Source: Paragyromitra xinjiangensis
Taxonomy: Eukaryota; Ascomycota; Pezizomycetes; Pezizales; Discinaceae
DNA length: 64,000 bases
Assembly: GCA_038503065.1 (NCBI GenBank)
Contig: JBCAMK010000009.1
Span: forward strand, 1,612,001 to 1,676,000
Direction: 5' to 3'
Both the position numbers and the translations under genes were made by a program. Below the pieces are notes generated by a model. The model searched no databases and had not been told where the DNA came from. It worked only from the letters and a program-made list of their open reading frames with translations. Shown here in pieces: positions 46,012 to 58,800 of the stretch (the first letter of the stretch is position 1; each line of letters starts with the position of its first letter).

Positions 46012-46936
46012 TTAGATCAACCCGATTTCAACCTCATTACAAGTGTGCCGTAAAACGTGGCTAGGATTACGCACTATTTTTCTACTCGACTAATCGAGGT
46101 TTTTTTCATCATGGGGCATGTCCCAGTTTCTTAGGTTTGGAGAACAATGGTCCTTCCACTACAACTAGTAGTGATATGATTACTTAAAATGTTGAAGGAC
46201 AAATCACGTGATGAGCTTTGGTGTGAGCCAGCCCTTGAACTCCTTTCTTCATGTCCTCAATGGGCCACTTTCTTTTGGACCATCCCTCATCTCCTCGGCT
46301 CATCTCCTATTGATGCGATACAGACTTTGTTGGAAAGAATTGGATCAATCGATTCGATCGGATCAGTGTCAATTGTTAACGACATCTTCTAGCTCCTTGT
46401 CTCGAGGTTATGATCTGATTGGGGTACGGTCTCCGATTGGAATCGTGGTGCATACCAGTGAAAACATAAGGTATCATACCCCCAAGGGTCAGCCATTAAT
46501 GCATACCAAGTAATCAATTCTAAAATCTTTACATCTTAACAACTGCATTGCCTTGCAGGTCCACGTCTACGTCCACGATCCGAATGAACAGACACACTTT
46601 CAGCCGACATTCCAGAGGCTATAGAAGGGTTTCACTATAAGAATACACCCGAAGTTGGGATTTGACATTCTTATGGAGTGATTATTTTTTGTAGCGAATA
46701 GGTGTTTGCCCAGTGGAGCCCGAAAATCGCATTCATATAGAGAGGTCATTCCCATACCGAATACCTTACCGTGGAAGCTTATTCTACCCTGAATTTCATA
46801 AACGGTTGCTAGATACAACTTCGAGCCCAAAAAAAAGCCCACAAGCGTTCCACAAGATCCCTCTCTTTTTTTTACCTCACGGCTCCAAAAATCCCCAATA
46901 CCTCGAGCCTTCCTCCCGGGTTAAATTTAGTCAGAA
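46012..46936. other. Intergenic with a small hairpin
   Basis: Upstream region of the zinc protein gene. It contains the imperfect hairpin 46632-46681. The frames at 46189-46513 look like chance. Confidence 0.45.
46632..46681. repeat. Imperfect hairpin TCACTATAAGAAT / ATTCTTATGGAGTGA
   Basis: Arms at 46632-46644 and 46667-46681. The core CTATAAGAATA, preceded by TTCA, is shared with the hairpin at 32200-32240. Confidence 0.45.
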
Positions 46937-47533
46937 ATGACAGCAGCTACCACAGCTAGAGAGTCGCAATTTTTCCAATACCCGCCACGGCGTTGTCCCA
47001 TTGATACCGGAATCTTGATCACATGGCAATTTGCTGGTGTACTAGACGCCGACTATTCCTGCGTACTCTGCCCACTCTGCCCTATCATGGTTTGCCCAGA
47101 ATGCGGCAAAGAAAGTCATGCGCCTAATGCCGACTGCGGCGCATACATCCAGCCAGTATTCGCGGCGAACCAGCAGATGGCACAGCTTGAGTACAACTTG
47201 AGGAAAGCGAAATATGATGTTTATGTGTGGGAAGTAATGTTGAAGGAGTCAGACCGGATCGTCGATGCAGAAAATAGATATGATGACGAACGTGAAGGTG
47301 CGATTGCAGGGACTAAGGTTGTGAGATATGGTAATCTTAATGGCATTGATTATGGTAGAGCTCAAAGAGCTGTGGGTATTGCTGAAAGAAAGCTCCAAGA
47401 GTATCAAAAGAGTTTGAAAAAGTTTACGTTGGAGAATGGTTTGGCAGGTTTGTCTCTGGAGCGTAGGGAGACTGAGTACGCGGCGCAGCAAGAGGCTCGC
47501 CGTCCGTCGGTCGATATTTTTGAAGGATTCTAA
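46937..47533 (+). CDS. Small half-IBR zinc-finger protein with coiled coil
   Basis: Intronless 198-residue protein. Cysteines and a histidine at 45, 48, 53, 56, 61 (His) and 67 follow the spacing C-x2-C-x4-C-x2-C-x4-H-x5-C, which is the second half of an IBR/RING-type zinc module (PLCPIMVCPECGKESH). There is no first RING or second catalytic RING, so this is not a complete RBR ubiquitin ligase. The rest is helical and charged, with likely coiled coils at about 76-115 and 140-170 (RAQRAVGIAERKLQEYQKSL). The start is the first ATG of the frame, with an A at -3 (GAAATGA). It may be a stand-alone zinc-binding adaptor or a remnant of a larger IBR protein. I do not recognise a named orthologue. Confidence 0.6.
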   Translation: MTAATTARESQFFQYPPRRCPIDTGILITWQFAGVLDADYSCVLCPLCPIMVCPECGKESHAPNADCGAYIQPVFAANQQMAQLEYNLRKAKYDVYVWEVMLKESDRIVDAENRYDDEREGAIAGTKVVRYGNLNGIDYGRAQRAVGIAERKLQEYQKSLKKFTLENGLAGLSLERRETEYAAQQEARRPSVDIFEGF

Positions 47534-48139
47534 AGAGTTAACCAATGATGTATATGGATGATTGAGATGCCACGTTATTTGTTTTTTTTGGTTTCTTTTT
47601 GTGCTTTGTGTGCTTTTTTCTGTTTTGGGTTTGCTGGCAGTGCTATGTGGATCGATCTCCTGTGTCGTAGCTAGGTGATCGAACGCAAGGCTTGGGGAGG
47701 GTACCGTATCAACTTACTGGTAAGGAGATGTTCTTGAATCAAATCCCGGGAATGGACATACGTAAGTATAGCATAATAAGGAGAATTTCGTAGGTATATT
47801 CATAGCAAGCGGACCTATCCCTTTTAAGGTCTGCACTTCACCAGAAAAAAATCCTTTCCGGTATTTTATCCTGTCCAAGGTATTCTCGGGTAAGAGGTTC
47901 TTTATTTACAGGGCTAGAGAGGGTTGTAACCGTCAATGATCATTCAGTTGGAAATAGTAGCTGGTCCGTGCATGGCAGTTACCCGCACTTTGTTTTGGCC
48001 CCCACTTCAGCCGCACCTTTATTCAACGTCACTGACTCAACATCATTTGAAAAGCATCAGCCTTACAAGCAAAAGAAATATTCCCAAAAATCACCAACAA
48101 CACCCAGAATATACAAGAAGCTTAAAGAAGACACGTAAA
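47534..48139. other. Intergenic, promoter of the Cue3-like gene
   Basis: T-rich 3' region of the zinc protein gene followed by an A/C-rich leader before 48140. The frame of the next gene stays open upstream to 47936, but the upstream part has no family similarity and is probably 5' UTR. Confidence 0.5.
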
Positions 48140-50198
48140 ATGCTAATACCAATCGCCCCTTTTCCAGCCCCATCGGCTCACCCCATCATTCCCCCTGCCG
48201 CCTACCCTGCTTGGTCCTCCGCCCTGGGTCTACATCTTCAACTCGCTCCCGCCAAATTTATCTCCCAGTCGCTAAACGATGAGGCACTGTGCTTATTCTT
48301 GATCTCATATATCCGGAATCAACCCAATAACCAATCAGGAGAAGAAGATGAGGAACAGAGGATATTGAGAAGAAAGGTTATAATGCTACTGCATCGCATC
48401 ATCACTCTACCAGAGCACGCAAATCCCCCGTCAGATTTCACCAGTGGGCAATTTCTGCGAGATGTGGCGGCGACTTTCCCGAGGAGTAGAGTCTTGAGGG
48501 GCGCGTTCGATGAGGGGCGCGTATGGCGGCGCTTTGAAGATGGCGTAGGAAAGCTAAAGAGAGTAGTTGTTGCTGGGAAAGGTGTCTCACAGGGTGAAGG
48601 GGGGTTAGAGGGACTGTTTCGTTTCTCACGTCGAGCAGCTGAGATTTTCCTAGCTGGGGACGACTGGCTAGATGTAGTCGTGGAGAATGGTGTTTTGAGG
48701 GAGTTTAAAGTCGCACTTCTAGGGGTTGCTGGGGCCGGAACATTGAGTGCCGAAGGGGCTAGAAAAGGAAACTGGAGTATGATCACAGACATCATTTACG
48801 GCCTCATCAATGCTTCCGAAAACCCCAAAGCCAGCGGTATCGCGAGAGAAAGGAACTTCCTCAAGAATCTCGTCGAATCTACCACACTCGTTCCAGCTCT
48901 TCAAAAGTGCGCCCAGGGTACACCAGAAGAAGGAAAGGTAGAGACTATGTTGAAAACACTGGAAAAGTTTGGCCGGCCACGGGCACCAAGGAGGAGAGTG
49001 ATCGATAAAGGGAAAGGTAAGGGCAAAGAGGTAGTAGTGGGGTTGAGCGAAGAAGAAGAAATGGATATGATGTACAAAGTAGCTACGGTACGAGAACTGT
49101 TACCGAGCCTCGGAAGTGGGTTTGTAAGGAGGTGTCTCGACGTATTAGGGGGAGATGTTGAGCTGGTTACGAGTGCGTTACTGGAAAACGATCTACCAAT
49201 TTCACTAAAGGATGCAGATCAGAACGAAGAATAGTAAGCTTCCATCCTTTATTATCTACTCTAATGCGGGCAATTATTAATCACTTGATCCTGATCGTAG
49301 TATTCCACCGGACACCCCAACTACAGCTCCGTCCCGCAAGCCTCCGCACACCACAACTAAACCATCAACTCTCCCTACTCGCCGTAATGTATTTGACAAC
49401 GACGAACTCTCTCATCTCTCCCCCTCAGCTGTTTCTCGCCTCCACATTGGTCGTAAAAACAGTTCGCTCACAGCCGACACCCTCCTTACGCGTGATCGTG
49501 TCTCAAAAACATCTATCCTTTCTGCCCTCGCCGCGTTTGACAGTGATGATGACGAACGCGATGATACGTATGATCTGGCCGATGTCGGTGGCGCAGTCGA
49601 TACGGCTGGGCCTGGCGACGATGATTTACAGCGTAGTATGGTTCCAAGGGCCGCAGCTGCTATGGAAGAAGAGGATAGTAAAGAAGACGCCGCAGAGAAG
49701 GTTCTATACGATGCCTACAAAATAAGCCCAGAGGTGTTTTCTCGAAGCGCAGAGACTCGCAGAGGCCTAGCAAGGAAAGCACTAAAGGAGAAAACTGGCT
49801 GGAGCGATGAGACGATCGAAGGATGGAAGGTCATGCTTGATCGGGAGCCAAAACGATTGCGTATGCTGGAGCGACGTTTCTCGGATCTCCCTGGTAGCGG
49901 TGGTAGGGATGGTAGCGGTCAGAATGTACTAGAAAGAACAAGGTGGGCACCAACCGAGGACGGTGATAGCGATGGTAGTGGGAGAGGTAGGGGTAGGGGT
50001 AGGGGTATGGGGAGAGGGCGGGGTGGTGGGGGCGGTGGACGAGGCAGAGGGGGGAATGTTGCAGGGCCAAGCGGAGAAAGGGAGACACAACAGGGGAGAG
50101 CGAGGAAGGAAGCAAATAAGGGCAGTAGTGCAAATCATAATCGACGGGACCAAAGGGCGAAAAAAATGGCGAGGGGAGGGTTTCCGCCAGCTGGGTGA
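48140..50198 (+). CDS. CUE3: CUE-domain protein, Cue3/ASCC2-like (ribosome quality control trigger complex)
   Basis: Yeast Cue3 (Rqt3) and human ASCC2 bind ubiquitin on collided ribosomes as part of the RQT/ASC-1 complex that splits them. Two exons (48140-49233, 49301-50198; intron GTAAGC...CGTAG) give 663 residues. The N-terminal helical half (PIAPFPAP start, LNDEALCLFLISYI, FRFSRRAAEIFLAGDDWLD, GLINASENPK) follows the ASCC2 pattern. The CUE ubiquitin-binding domain lies at about 309-352 (KVATVRELLPSLGSGFVRRC ... ALLENDLP). After the intron come a disordered segment, RNVFDNDELSHL and HIGRKNSS typical of the family, an acidic stretch, and a C-terminal RG-rich tail (about 592-625). Splicing joins TA and T, with no other acceptor needed. 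The start is MLIPIAPFPAP; upstream in-frame ATG codons lie in likely UTR. Confidence 0.85.
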
Positions 50199-50254
50199 AT
50201 AGGGTGATTAAAGATGGAAAGGCAAAGCCAAGTGCGGTTAAGCCCCTCAGACTA

Positions 50255-50396
50255 CTTTGCGATCTCAAAGATGCGCTTTTTGGTGATACATAGTATTTAG
50301 AGCCAGTAGAAATTTTGTGCGGTGGGCTAATATTACATTGACGCGTATGTGTTGCGAAAGTGATTAGCCCACCAATTTATGATTCAGATCGCAAAG
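50255..50396. repeat. Nested inverted repeats just downstream of the Cue3-like gene
   Basis: Outer arms CTTTGCGATCT (50255-50265) and AGATCGCAAAG (50386-50396); inner arms GGTGGGCTAAT (50321-50331) and ATTAGCCCACC (50363-50373). All are perfect 11-bp matches. The compact non-coding layout suggests a worn foldback element, or a structured 3' end of the transcript. Confidence 0.55.
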
Positions 50397-53300
50397 CGCT
50401 AAATCGTTGCCACCGCCGTTGTTTCTCCTCATAGCCTGAGTGAGGACAGGCTGACTGCATGATGAATAAAATTCTCCGCCATGTTTTAGATCACTGTGTA
50501 TCACTCGTAGCAGTCCCGATCTTATTTATTACATTCAATCTCAAGCACCCAGTTGGCTAAAAATATCCATGCAAATAAACTGCATGTCTTCGAATGAATA
50601 ACGATTGGTTCTAGTAAGTTTCATGCAAAAACTAGCTGCTCGAAAACGTCATCGAGTGATTTTATGTGATATGATATGTTTATTAAGCCGCGGATTCGAA
50701 ATGTCGGTGCGTTGCATAAGCGCAGATTGTATCTGCCTTAAACACCACCCAACACCTGGAGTATATGTAGTCATGCCACCGCAGACGCTCAGCCCAGGGG
50801 TAAAAAAAAGCAAGTATGCAGTTTCAAGCCTACAAAAAGTTCGTGTTCTTTGGATCCAATAAACCCCACTCATACCCGCAATGTGGTCAACGTGAATATA
50901 TGATACACCCTATCAGTTTGCGCGAACGGATTGTTACACGGAGCGTTAGAGTTACCTCTTTGAGTGACGACGTAGCCTCCATATTTGCCCCATAAAAGTT
51001 CTAACGGCATGTACGGTCATTTGTTGATACGAGCTAGTGGTTGCCTTAAAACTAAGGCTGAAGCTAGATTGCCACTATTAGAATCAGAAATACTATCCCT
51101 ACCCTATATCTCTGAATGAGTTATTTTCAGCCGATTGGCAAATCGAATATATTGGCCACGCTACGCCTAGTTTGCACATGTTGTGCGAACAGGTGAATTA
51201 TTAGTCAGGAACAGGAAATCTCAAACTATCCTTCGGTGCCGGTAAGCCTATAAGTGGAGTAGACCTTTGGTGTCCTAAGCACCCTATATGGGAAACAGCT
51301 GGCTTGAAGGATTGGTGGTTTATGTCCTCTTTGTGGTTCGGGTTATCATGGGTGGTCTCTAAATGAAAATGCGTGTCAATTGACCGGAAATGTGACTCTA
51401 TCCACTTTAGAAAACACATCAGCACTAAATTCCCTATTTATCTAACATTACTAAAGCGCCTCGCCGGCCATATCTCGGCCTGTTAAAAAGGAGAAGCAAC
51501 CTTTTATTCCTCAAATCGAGCCAGAATACGGTCGAGAAAATAGGAAAACGATACAACAGAAATCTATGCAAACCCATCATCACCTCGACTCATGATTTAT
51601 CCGAAAACATCTAGGGGGACGTCTTGGTGATAGGTTTTCCGTGAAAATCCTTGCAGCTATTACCTAACCTGAGTTCACCTAAGAAAAGAAAAAGAAGGAA
51701 GAGAACACGCTTCCATCCACCAGTGCGCCGAAAAACCGATGATTAACTAGTATCTATTTGGTGTTAGTTCTTTCCTAGCGGTTGGAGCTTGGATTATAGC
51801 TTTAAACTTACTGATCTCCTATATCAGTAACTCTCAAAAAGAGAATTATCATACGCAAGCAATAGAATAATTGATTTATATGTTACTTAGCCAGTTTTTG
51901 ATTTGTTTTTAACTTCTTCGCCCCTCTTGAGATTCCTATTCAGCCACAATCTTAGCTGAATGGGGGGAATATGGCGCAAATATCCTAGCATATGGTATGT
52001 GGCCCATTTTCGAGCGAGCATCATCGTCATTATCAGATTCCCCAGGCAAGCTTTCTAAACACTCCATAATGATATGACGGCCAAAAACCTCTGTACAGTA
52101 GCTGCTAAAAATGTGATGCCCAGCTTTTGTGTTACCTTAGAGCTGTCGTAGGTACAGTACCTGGACAGATGTGTTCGTGATGCGGCTTCAGGTGACGGAA
52201 TCCGTCTTGGCGCAGCGATCCAAAGGCCAAAATTTTATTTTAAACCGGGAGAAAAGATAAAAATACCAGCTAAATTCTAATAAATTTTCACGACCTTGGT
52301 TACTAAAATAAGATTTTGTGAGATTTTATGAGATTTTTTCTGATGACTATTGATCTGGCGAATATATTTTCAAAGTTTAATAAAGGGTGCTTGCAATTGG
52401 CCCCAGTTGCTATGGGAGAATTGGTCTTGGTGACAATATTTGGTCGACCGGTCGGGTTCAAAAATTTATTAAAAAAGAATCATATATACATGATGGGAGA
52501 TTAGAGAAAATTTCTTAAAAACCCTCTGAAGTAGGTCTACTTCATTATGGAATCGAAAGCTTTCATTTTTGTTCGAATTCATTTTTAGTGAATTCTGAAA
52601 GTTGGGCGAATTTGGGGGGGATTTTATAGAAACCGCATCACGAGCAAATCTGTCTAGGTACTGTACCGGCGTTGTCGGAGGGACCGATGTTGGTGTTGTG
52701 CGAAGGTTCAGTATTATTAATGTCGAGGTCGGTATTGCTAGCTATAGCGAGAGGCTCTGAGGTGGTATTTGGCGTGCTATAACTAGTACTGACTCCTAGG
52801 GATTCGATAGCTGTAAGATAATTAAAATGTATGTCAAGACGCTCGGCTTCCTTAATAGATCGGACTTAGGAGCCAAAAGATCTTTACTATATCATATCGA
52901 GTGTCAATAAGCGGCACATCACAATGGAAAATATCGAGGCAACGAGACTCACAGCAGAACTGTATTTCAATTTGACTACCTGCGGTGCTCTTCGAATCCG
53001 TCGGAGTCAAAACTTTTAGATGTAGGCGCAATTTTATCTCCCTCTCCCTCATTTTTGACATAGGGAACTGGGATTCGTCACTCACACTTGCCTTTGAATT
53101 TGAGTAGGCTGTCCACATATGCTACCGAGAACATAAACCCTTGATGTGATGACATTGAATAAGCAGGTTCAGGCCACACATCTAGTATTTTTCTCATCGG
53201 GACTATGATAACACACACAAGGCATGTAGGGAAATTTGGGCGAAGGTTCCCACTGATGATTGTGGCTGTAGACGGGAGGATCTGGTGGTCTGCATCGTGT

Positions 53301-55371
53301 TGAGCCCAGAGAATAGTTTCGGGAGGCACAACCCTACGAACCCGTGAGCCCTAGGTAAGGCATTATCATCCTGGTATTTACGCTCAACGACGTAATTGGG
53401 GGTTGCGTGACCATTATGTGGGCGTTTGTGGGGTTAGTATGTAGAGAAAAGGTACGGTAGTAGTGCTAATGGCAGTGCACGAAGCTCAATATTGCTAAGT
53501 AGCAGGTATACCCGTATAGTACCCACACATGCACCTCTGCCAAGAATTCTTCACGCGACCAGATTGGACTAATTTAAACGTTTAGAGGTCCCCTCCTACC
53601 ACTCATGTGGAATCTCGAGACCGCCGGGCTCTTGCAGTAACACGACTTGCCAGAAAGCCACGATCAGCAATATCAATCTCACAGTAATGCACAATGGTCC
53701 ACAGCGGCCGTTCAAACCGAATCCACTTTCTAAGATCTAATTTAAGCGTTCTAGTTCGTTGATTACGTACACGGACTACATTTTAGTTGCCTTGTAGCTG
53801 CACCGCTAATCCATGGGTATTCTTGTTTACTGATTACGCGTTATGTTTCAACTATGGCTATGCTACAAGTCCATACACATTCTGGTTTGCTAATTACGGG
53901 TTAATTTTTAGTTGCCTTGCGGCTGTGTCATAAACTCATAGACATTCTGCTTTACTTCATTAAGGAGCATAAACATAAGACATTCATTTATGCATGAATT
54001 CCTAATGTTTGCTTGATCGAGCCAGCAGGACCTTCTGGCTATATAGGCTACTGATCAGCCAGGGGGGGGATACATTTTTTGAGAGAGTTCACTACGAAAC
54101 CCCCTTTATAGAAGAAGTTGCTTAAAACACACGTAAGGACAGCCTATAGCAAATCGATATGCGAACTATCCTACAATCACTTAAACTTTCACTTTTGTTA
54201 CAGTTACAATATTTCTCCTCCTTTTCAAATAGTCAACTACACGTACTTAAGTTTGTGTATACGTAACTGTTATTTTCTTGGCATAAAATAAGTGTCTCGT
54301 TCATAGAAATAATACCATGCAGGCCTTATCTTGCTGATAACAATAAAGGTAGCCATACAGATTGCGAACATACATGTAGTCACGCCATTACATTAGTGGT
54401 CGCACAAGTATACGTAGATCACATACCAATTTCGATTTTTTGTGCCCAATTATATGCCAAGGAGTATATTCAGTCCCTCGAGACAGACAAAAATTTTCCT
54501 ATTACCTCTACACTTGGCGTGGTTTCGTAAATGAGACAGCTCCGCGCTTGCCGCAACCGGGAAATTATTCCTCCTTTGCAATATTCTCATGCATATTACC
54601 GGGAAGTTAATTCGCGCTCCTCCTCGAGTTAGTTAAAGGTATTACCAAGTTTCTCGAATCGCTTTCTATAGCTAGAACATTAGGGGGAGTTCATCGATAT
54701 CCTTCCGTAAGATCACTTTTTGGGATCGATCAGTACGTATCAAACCTTAAACTGATCGCCTATGTTCACGCAAATCTGTTTTTCTTGTGTGTATCAGTCT
54801 TAGTACATGCAGCAAGCAAGATCGTTCTCCCAACCTGTGATACCTGTGATAATCTTAGCTGGCGACACTGTCTCTCGATGGTACTCTAGAACTTTGAGCA
54901 GAACCCAGAGCCAGTGATCTCCCCCCATATCGTATCCGTGCTTGCACATTTTTCCCCACCGAATGGCACACTATCCTTGCAAAGTCTTTCCAATAGAAGT
55001 GATCGCCTAGGCCTGCTCTTTGCTCTTTTGCTGCGGGTTTCATCTTGGGCCCCTATGCGGCCGCCATTCCATGCATTAAGATTCCGTAACACAGACAATC
55101 ATTTAGTTTTGTGCAGATGCCTACATGTATTCCTATGCCACTAGAAGACTTAAATCTAATCCAGCAAACTAGGCTAGCAACAGGTGGATACATGTGGTAC
55201 ATGGTTGAGAAAGGGTCCCAAAGATGAGGAGCTTAGCTGTGCATTACATATGTAGGTGCCTACAGCAGACTTATTGTGATTTGTTTATCCATTTACTCAT
55301 AGGGAAGTACAGCACTACATGTAGTCTTGGCATTGTATTGAACTTCGGGGAGTAAACCCTACATGCACATA
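50397..55371. other. Gene-poor tract with a tandem repeat
   Basis: No convincing gene. Frames at 52852-53118 and 53078-53329 (-) sit next to each other and might be worn exons, but I recognise no domain. The tandem repeat at 53761-53955 is listed separately. Confidence 0.4.
53761..53955. repeat. Three degenerate tandem units of 60-71 bp
   Basis: Units 53761-53831, 53832-53891 and 53892-53955 each open with GATTACG or AATTACG and close with ATTCT.G.TTACT-like sequence; units 1 and 3 share TTTTAGTTGCCTTG and all share a CATA/CATG..ATTCT block. Divergence indicates an old array. Non-coding. Confidence 0.7.
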
Positions 55372-55807
55372 CAGTGCTTCCCTACCTACCGGCGCTCCCT
55401 TAGTAACGTCGCGGCATTTCGACCAGATTGCAACGCCCGAACTTTCCCAACAAACATTAGCAGGATGTGCTGAAAATTCATAGCATGATAGTATAATATC
55501 TGGTGTATACTCTACTGAGTTCGGTTTGCATAAACTTTTCGGGCTTGGTGCTGTGTCTCTATTCTTGCAGCCAAGTATTTTGGTTGCAGCCCTCAACACA
55601 AGCTGGCACAAAACCCCAACTCCAGAGTTGGGCTATTGTAACCAGAAACAATTGCACACATTAGATTTCCTCCTATACCACTTTACTAATATTATTCTTC
55701 AACCTGAATTTTTTCAGATTTTTACAATTGTTTTTAGTGCTTCTAAAATTTAGTGGCCCAAACGCCGCGCCGTTACCGAGGGAACGCCGGTAGGTAGGGA
55801 AGCACTG
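55372..55807. mobile_element. MITE-like element with about 47-bp TIRs and TA target duplication (Tc1/mariner type)
   Basis: The left end reads CAGTGCTTCCCTACCTACCG and the right end is its inverted copy. Similarity continues for about 47 bp with a few mismatches, most of them transitions. Both ends are flanked by TA (55370-55371 and 55808-55809), as for Tc1/mariner elements, whose ends often start CAGT. The 436-bp body has no transposase frame, so it is non-autonomous. Mobilising source unknown. Confidence 0.75.
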
Positions 55808-58800
55808 TACTTGTTACGAGAATAAATTTGAATACCCGCGCTGGGATTATCATAACGCCACACCAATGTGGCTGAAATTTATTCTCACAACAAGTAATTT
55901 TTCTGTCTCCAATTAAAACCATTGCTCACCAAATTCAGGTGGCTTTTTACGTCTCCGGCCCCGGGCCCCACGGAATGTATGCAATCCCGCTAGTGATCAC
56001 AGACTACGAATTCCTGCAACCGTCTAGCTATAGGTGGTTTCAGGGTCAGGTGGGTAATTCACTGTAACCACCCCGGGCTTGGATTCCCCGGGCTGTAGAT
56101 CTAGATACCCAAGACCTTGTAGGGCTCACTGAAAACTAGGCTCGTTTCCGTCCCCTACCGCCTGAGGCTGCTGCCCTACGGTGCGCAGCAAGCTACGCAG
56201 TATGGACTAGGCACGAGACTAATTGAAAGCTAGCATTTTTTTTCATCTGCTTCATAGGGTCTGATGAAATCGGTATTTATTGATGCATCCCCTGAAACTT
56301 TGATTTTCCTTTGTTCTCCAAAATCGTGTCATATTTCCCGTAGAACCATGGTAACTTACAACCCCAGTCAACTCAGCAGTGGGCCCCACTAGCAGCAGCA
56401 GATAGAGGCGACTGCATAGAATGCCCAGTCTTAACCCTAAACTCGATAATCCTCTTATAGGGCTAGGGCTACAATGCCTCTCAGCATATCCACGTCACTT
56501 CAACTCCGAGTTAGAGCTATTCCTAAGCCTCCTCCGTACGGAAAGCATTGACTTAGATCTTCACCTTGGGAGCGATCACCAATCATAAAAAATCACTCGC
56601 TATTGCGAGACTTCGGGATCTTCCATATATTTACTTTATTGGGTTGTGTATTAATCGATCAACGGTGAGGGCGTTTAAGGATATGGTGCTCTTTCCCGAA
56701 ACAGGACGTCGACAAATACAACCATAAACAAGCTAGCACAAGCAAATATTAACTCTGGCGCAAAACCTTCCCCCTCCACCATTCTTTCCCTATACACAAC
56801 CAACCGGTCGTATATAGATGGAAAAATTCTTTAATAAATATATCCAATTATCTACACTATGGCGCTCTAATTATAAGCGTCCGGTACCTATTTTAATTGG
56901 GATGGCGCACGCCTAGGTGAATCTGTGGCTCCGGTTTCGGGCACGTGCGCAAACGACGAAAACGGAACACAAATGAACCTAAAAGCCGAAAGAGCTGTAC
57001 AAAAAAACAATTGATTGATTGATTGTTTTATCAAGCGCACCCGACCACCCAAGTTATGGTACTTCGGAAAAACTAGTACTAATTAGCGTCTAACTATTAA
57101 CCCTAATAGTGTAGCTATCACTAGTACAGTTAGGCATTTCCGTGACGCTAGACGCGGGCTAGCCTCTCCGAAAACTAGTAAATATTTCTATTCTCTCCCA
57201 CTCCGCTATCCTGTACCGTACCTTCAGAAAGGCGGCCCCCTGGGCACCGCTTCCATATTCTTTCTTTCTCCAGCCTCCCAATATGTCTCCTCCTAATAAA
57301 CTTCTTCCATGGCCATGAGCGAAATCCAAGATTCTTTATTAGAAACCAGCATCCCCTCTTCCCCTATCGCCCGAAATTTGTGCAGCAGGTATGTACACGC
57401 GAAATCTTTGTCTTCTCACCTACTTTATTGGATTCTTGATTTTCTAGTGCGTAAACACATGTGGTGGTGCTCGTTCAAAAAATTCTTGTCCATGGCCGTT
57501 ATAAGTGCCCAAACCTGCCGGAATCTAGCTTGTCATCGATGGTAAACCCAAGCGTATACCGGTATAAACTAGGACTTCTTGCATACCCTAAATGTAGTAA
57601 ATAGTACACAGTTAGCCACTGGCCCCTTTTCATAAAAACAAAGTGTTTTTGCCGTAACCGGAATCTCAAGAGGTCCTTCTGAAGAATACACTTGCATGTC
57701 TTGACAAGAGTCTGAATTTGGAAGGTGAAGCGTTGAACTAATGTCTAGGACGTCATTGGGCAGGGTAGTGTCGTAATGAGCTGCCGTACGGTCCTATGTA
57801 ACTTAGGGGCTTCTAGAAAACTACTCAGATATACACATAAGTTCATACTACAGACATCCAAAGAGTATCAGTGTAGCAAGGTGAATCTTTGTGGCGCACA
57901 AACTTGGGCTTGTATAGTGTAGGAGCACGTCTCTTCTCGGGACACATCAGTTTACCAATGAAGAAGAATTTTATTTCATAAAGCTTAAGCTACATACAAT
58001 CATCCTTGCTCGGCGAAAATACCCCCACTAAAAAAAGGGGGGCTAGGAACCGAACAAATAAATTTGGGTGATTTGACGTGTGGGAGGAGTCGGCAACTTG
58101 CTAGGTGCGGCCGTTATCTCTTCTTATTTTTAGGTCCATCACAAGTATTTTCTTGTGGGTATTCTCACCAGGCAGTGAGAGACGGTATATCATGTTTATG
58201 GTGCTGTAGAGTATACGTAGCCTAGTGAAATCTGATCTGATGGTCGGGGATCTTTAATTTCCCATCTATGCTCTTTATCTACAGCCCTTTGATCACTGGT
58301 CACTATTCTCTCAAGTCCTCAAACACACATACTTGGAATGATGAGTGCCAAAATTAACCTCACATTGACTGTGTTGTAGCTATGTACGGCTACGGCCTTT
58401 CCGCTAACATTACTACATAAGGCAATCCTTTGGTTCAAGCATTTGTGATCATAGAAGGTTCCCGAAGGAGATTCGGTTTTCTCGATGACTGGAAAGAAAA
58501 AAAATTAGGGCTTTTGCGGGGGCCGAGGATTTCTCGTAAAGAAAAGCGATCCAAACAAAAAGAGGCCAATCAGGAAGCTTAAGCATTATCAATCTCCAAA
58601 ATTGACTCTATCCACCAGGGTAGGGGCCTAACCCTAGTAGCGTACTGACTCCGATATATGGAAATTAGCCCAAGGTACCAATGAGTTGATAAGTGGATAT
58701 ACCTAAGTAATAGGATGAGTGTCATGGAGTGTGAAACCCTTGAACAACACAAGAAGTGCGTGCCCTGATTGGAACACGACACAACTCAGCCGCTTTTTGA

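Noticed and set aside
52852..53329. Two adjacent frames (-) that might be exons of one gene
   Set aside because: No splice combination gave a recognisable protein. Kept only as a possible relic.
57309..57545. Gene-like start MAMSEIQDSLLE with a GTATGT donor
   Set aside because: The only good acceptor leads to an immediate stop, and the unspliced frame loses coding character after the donor.
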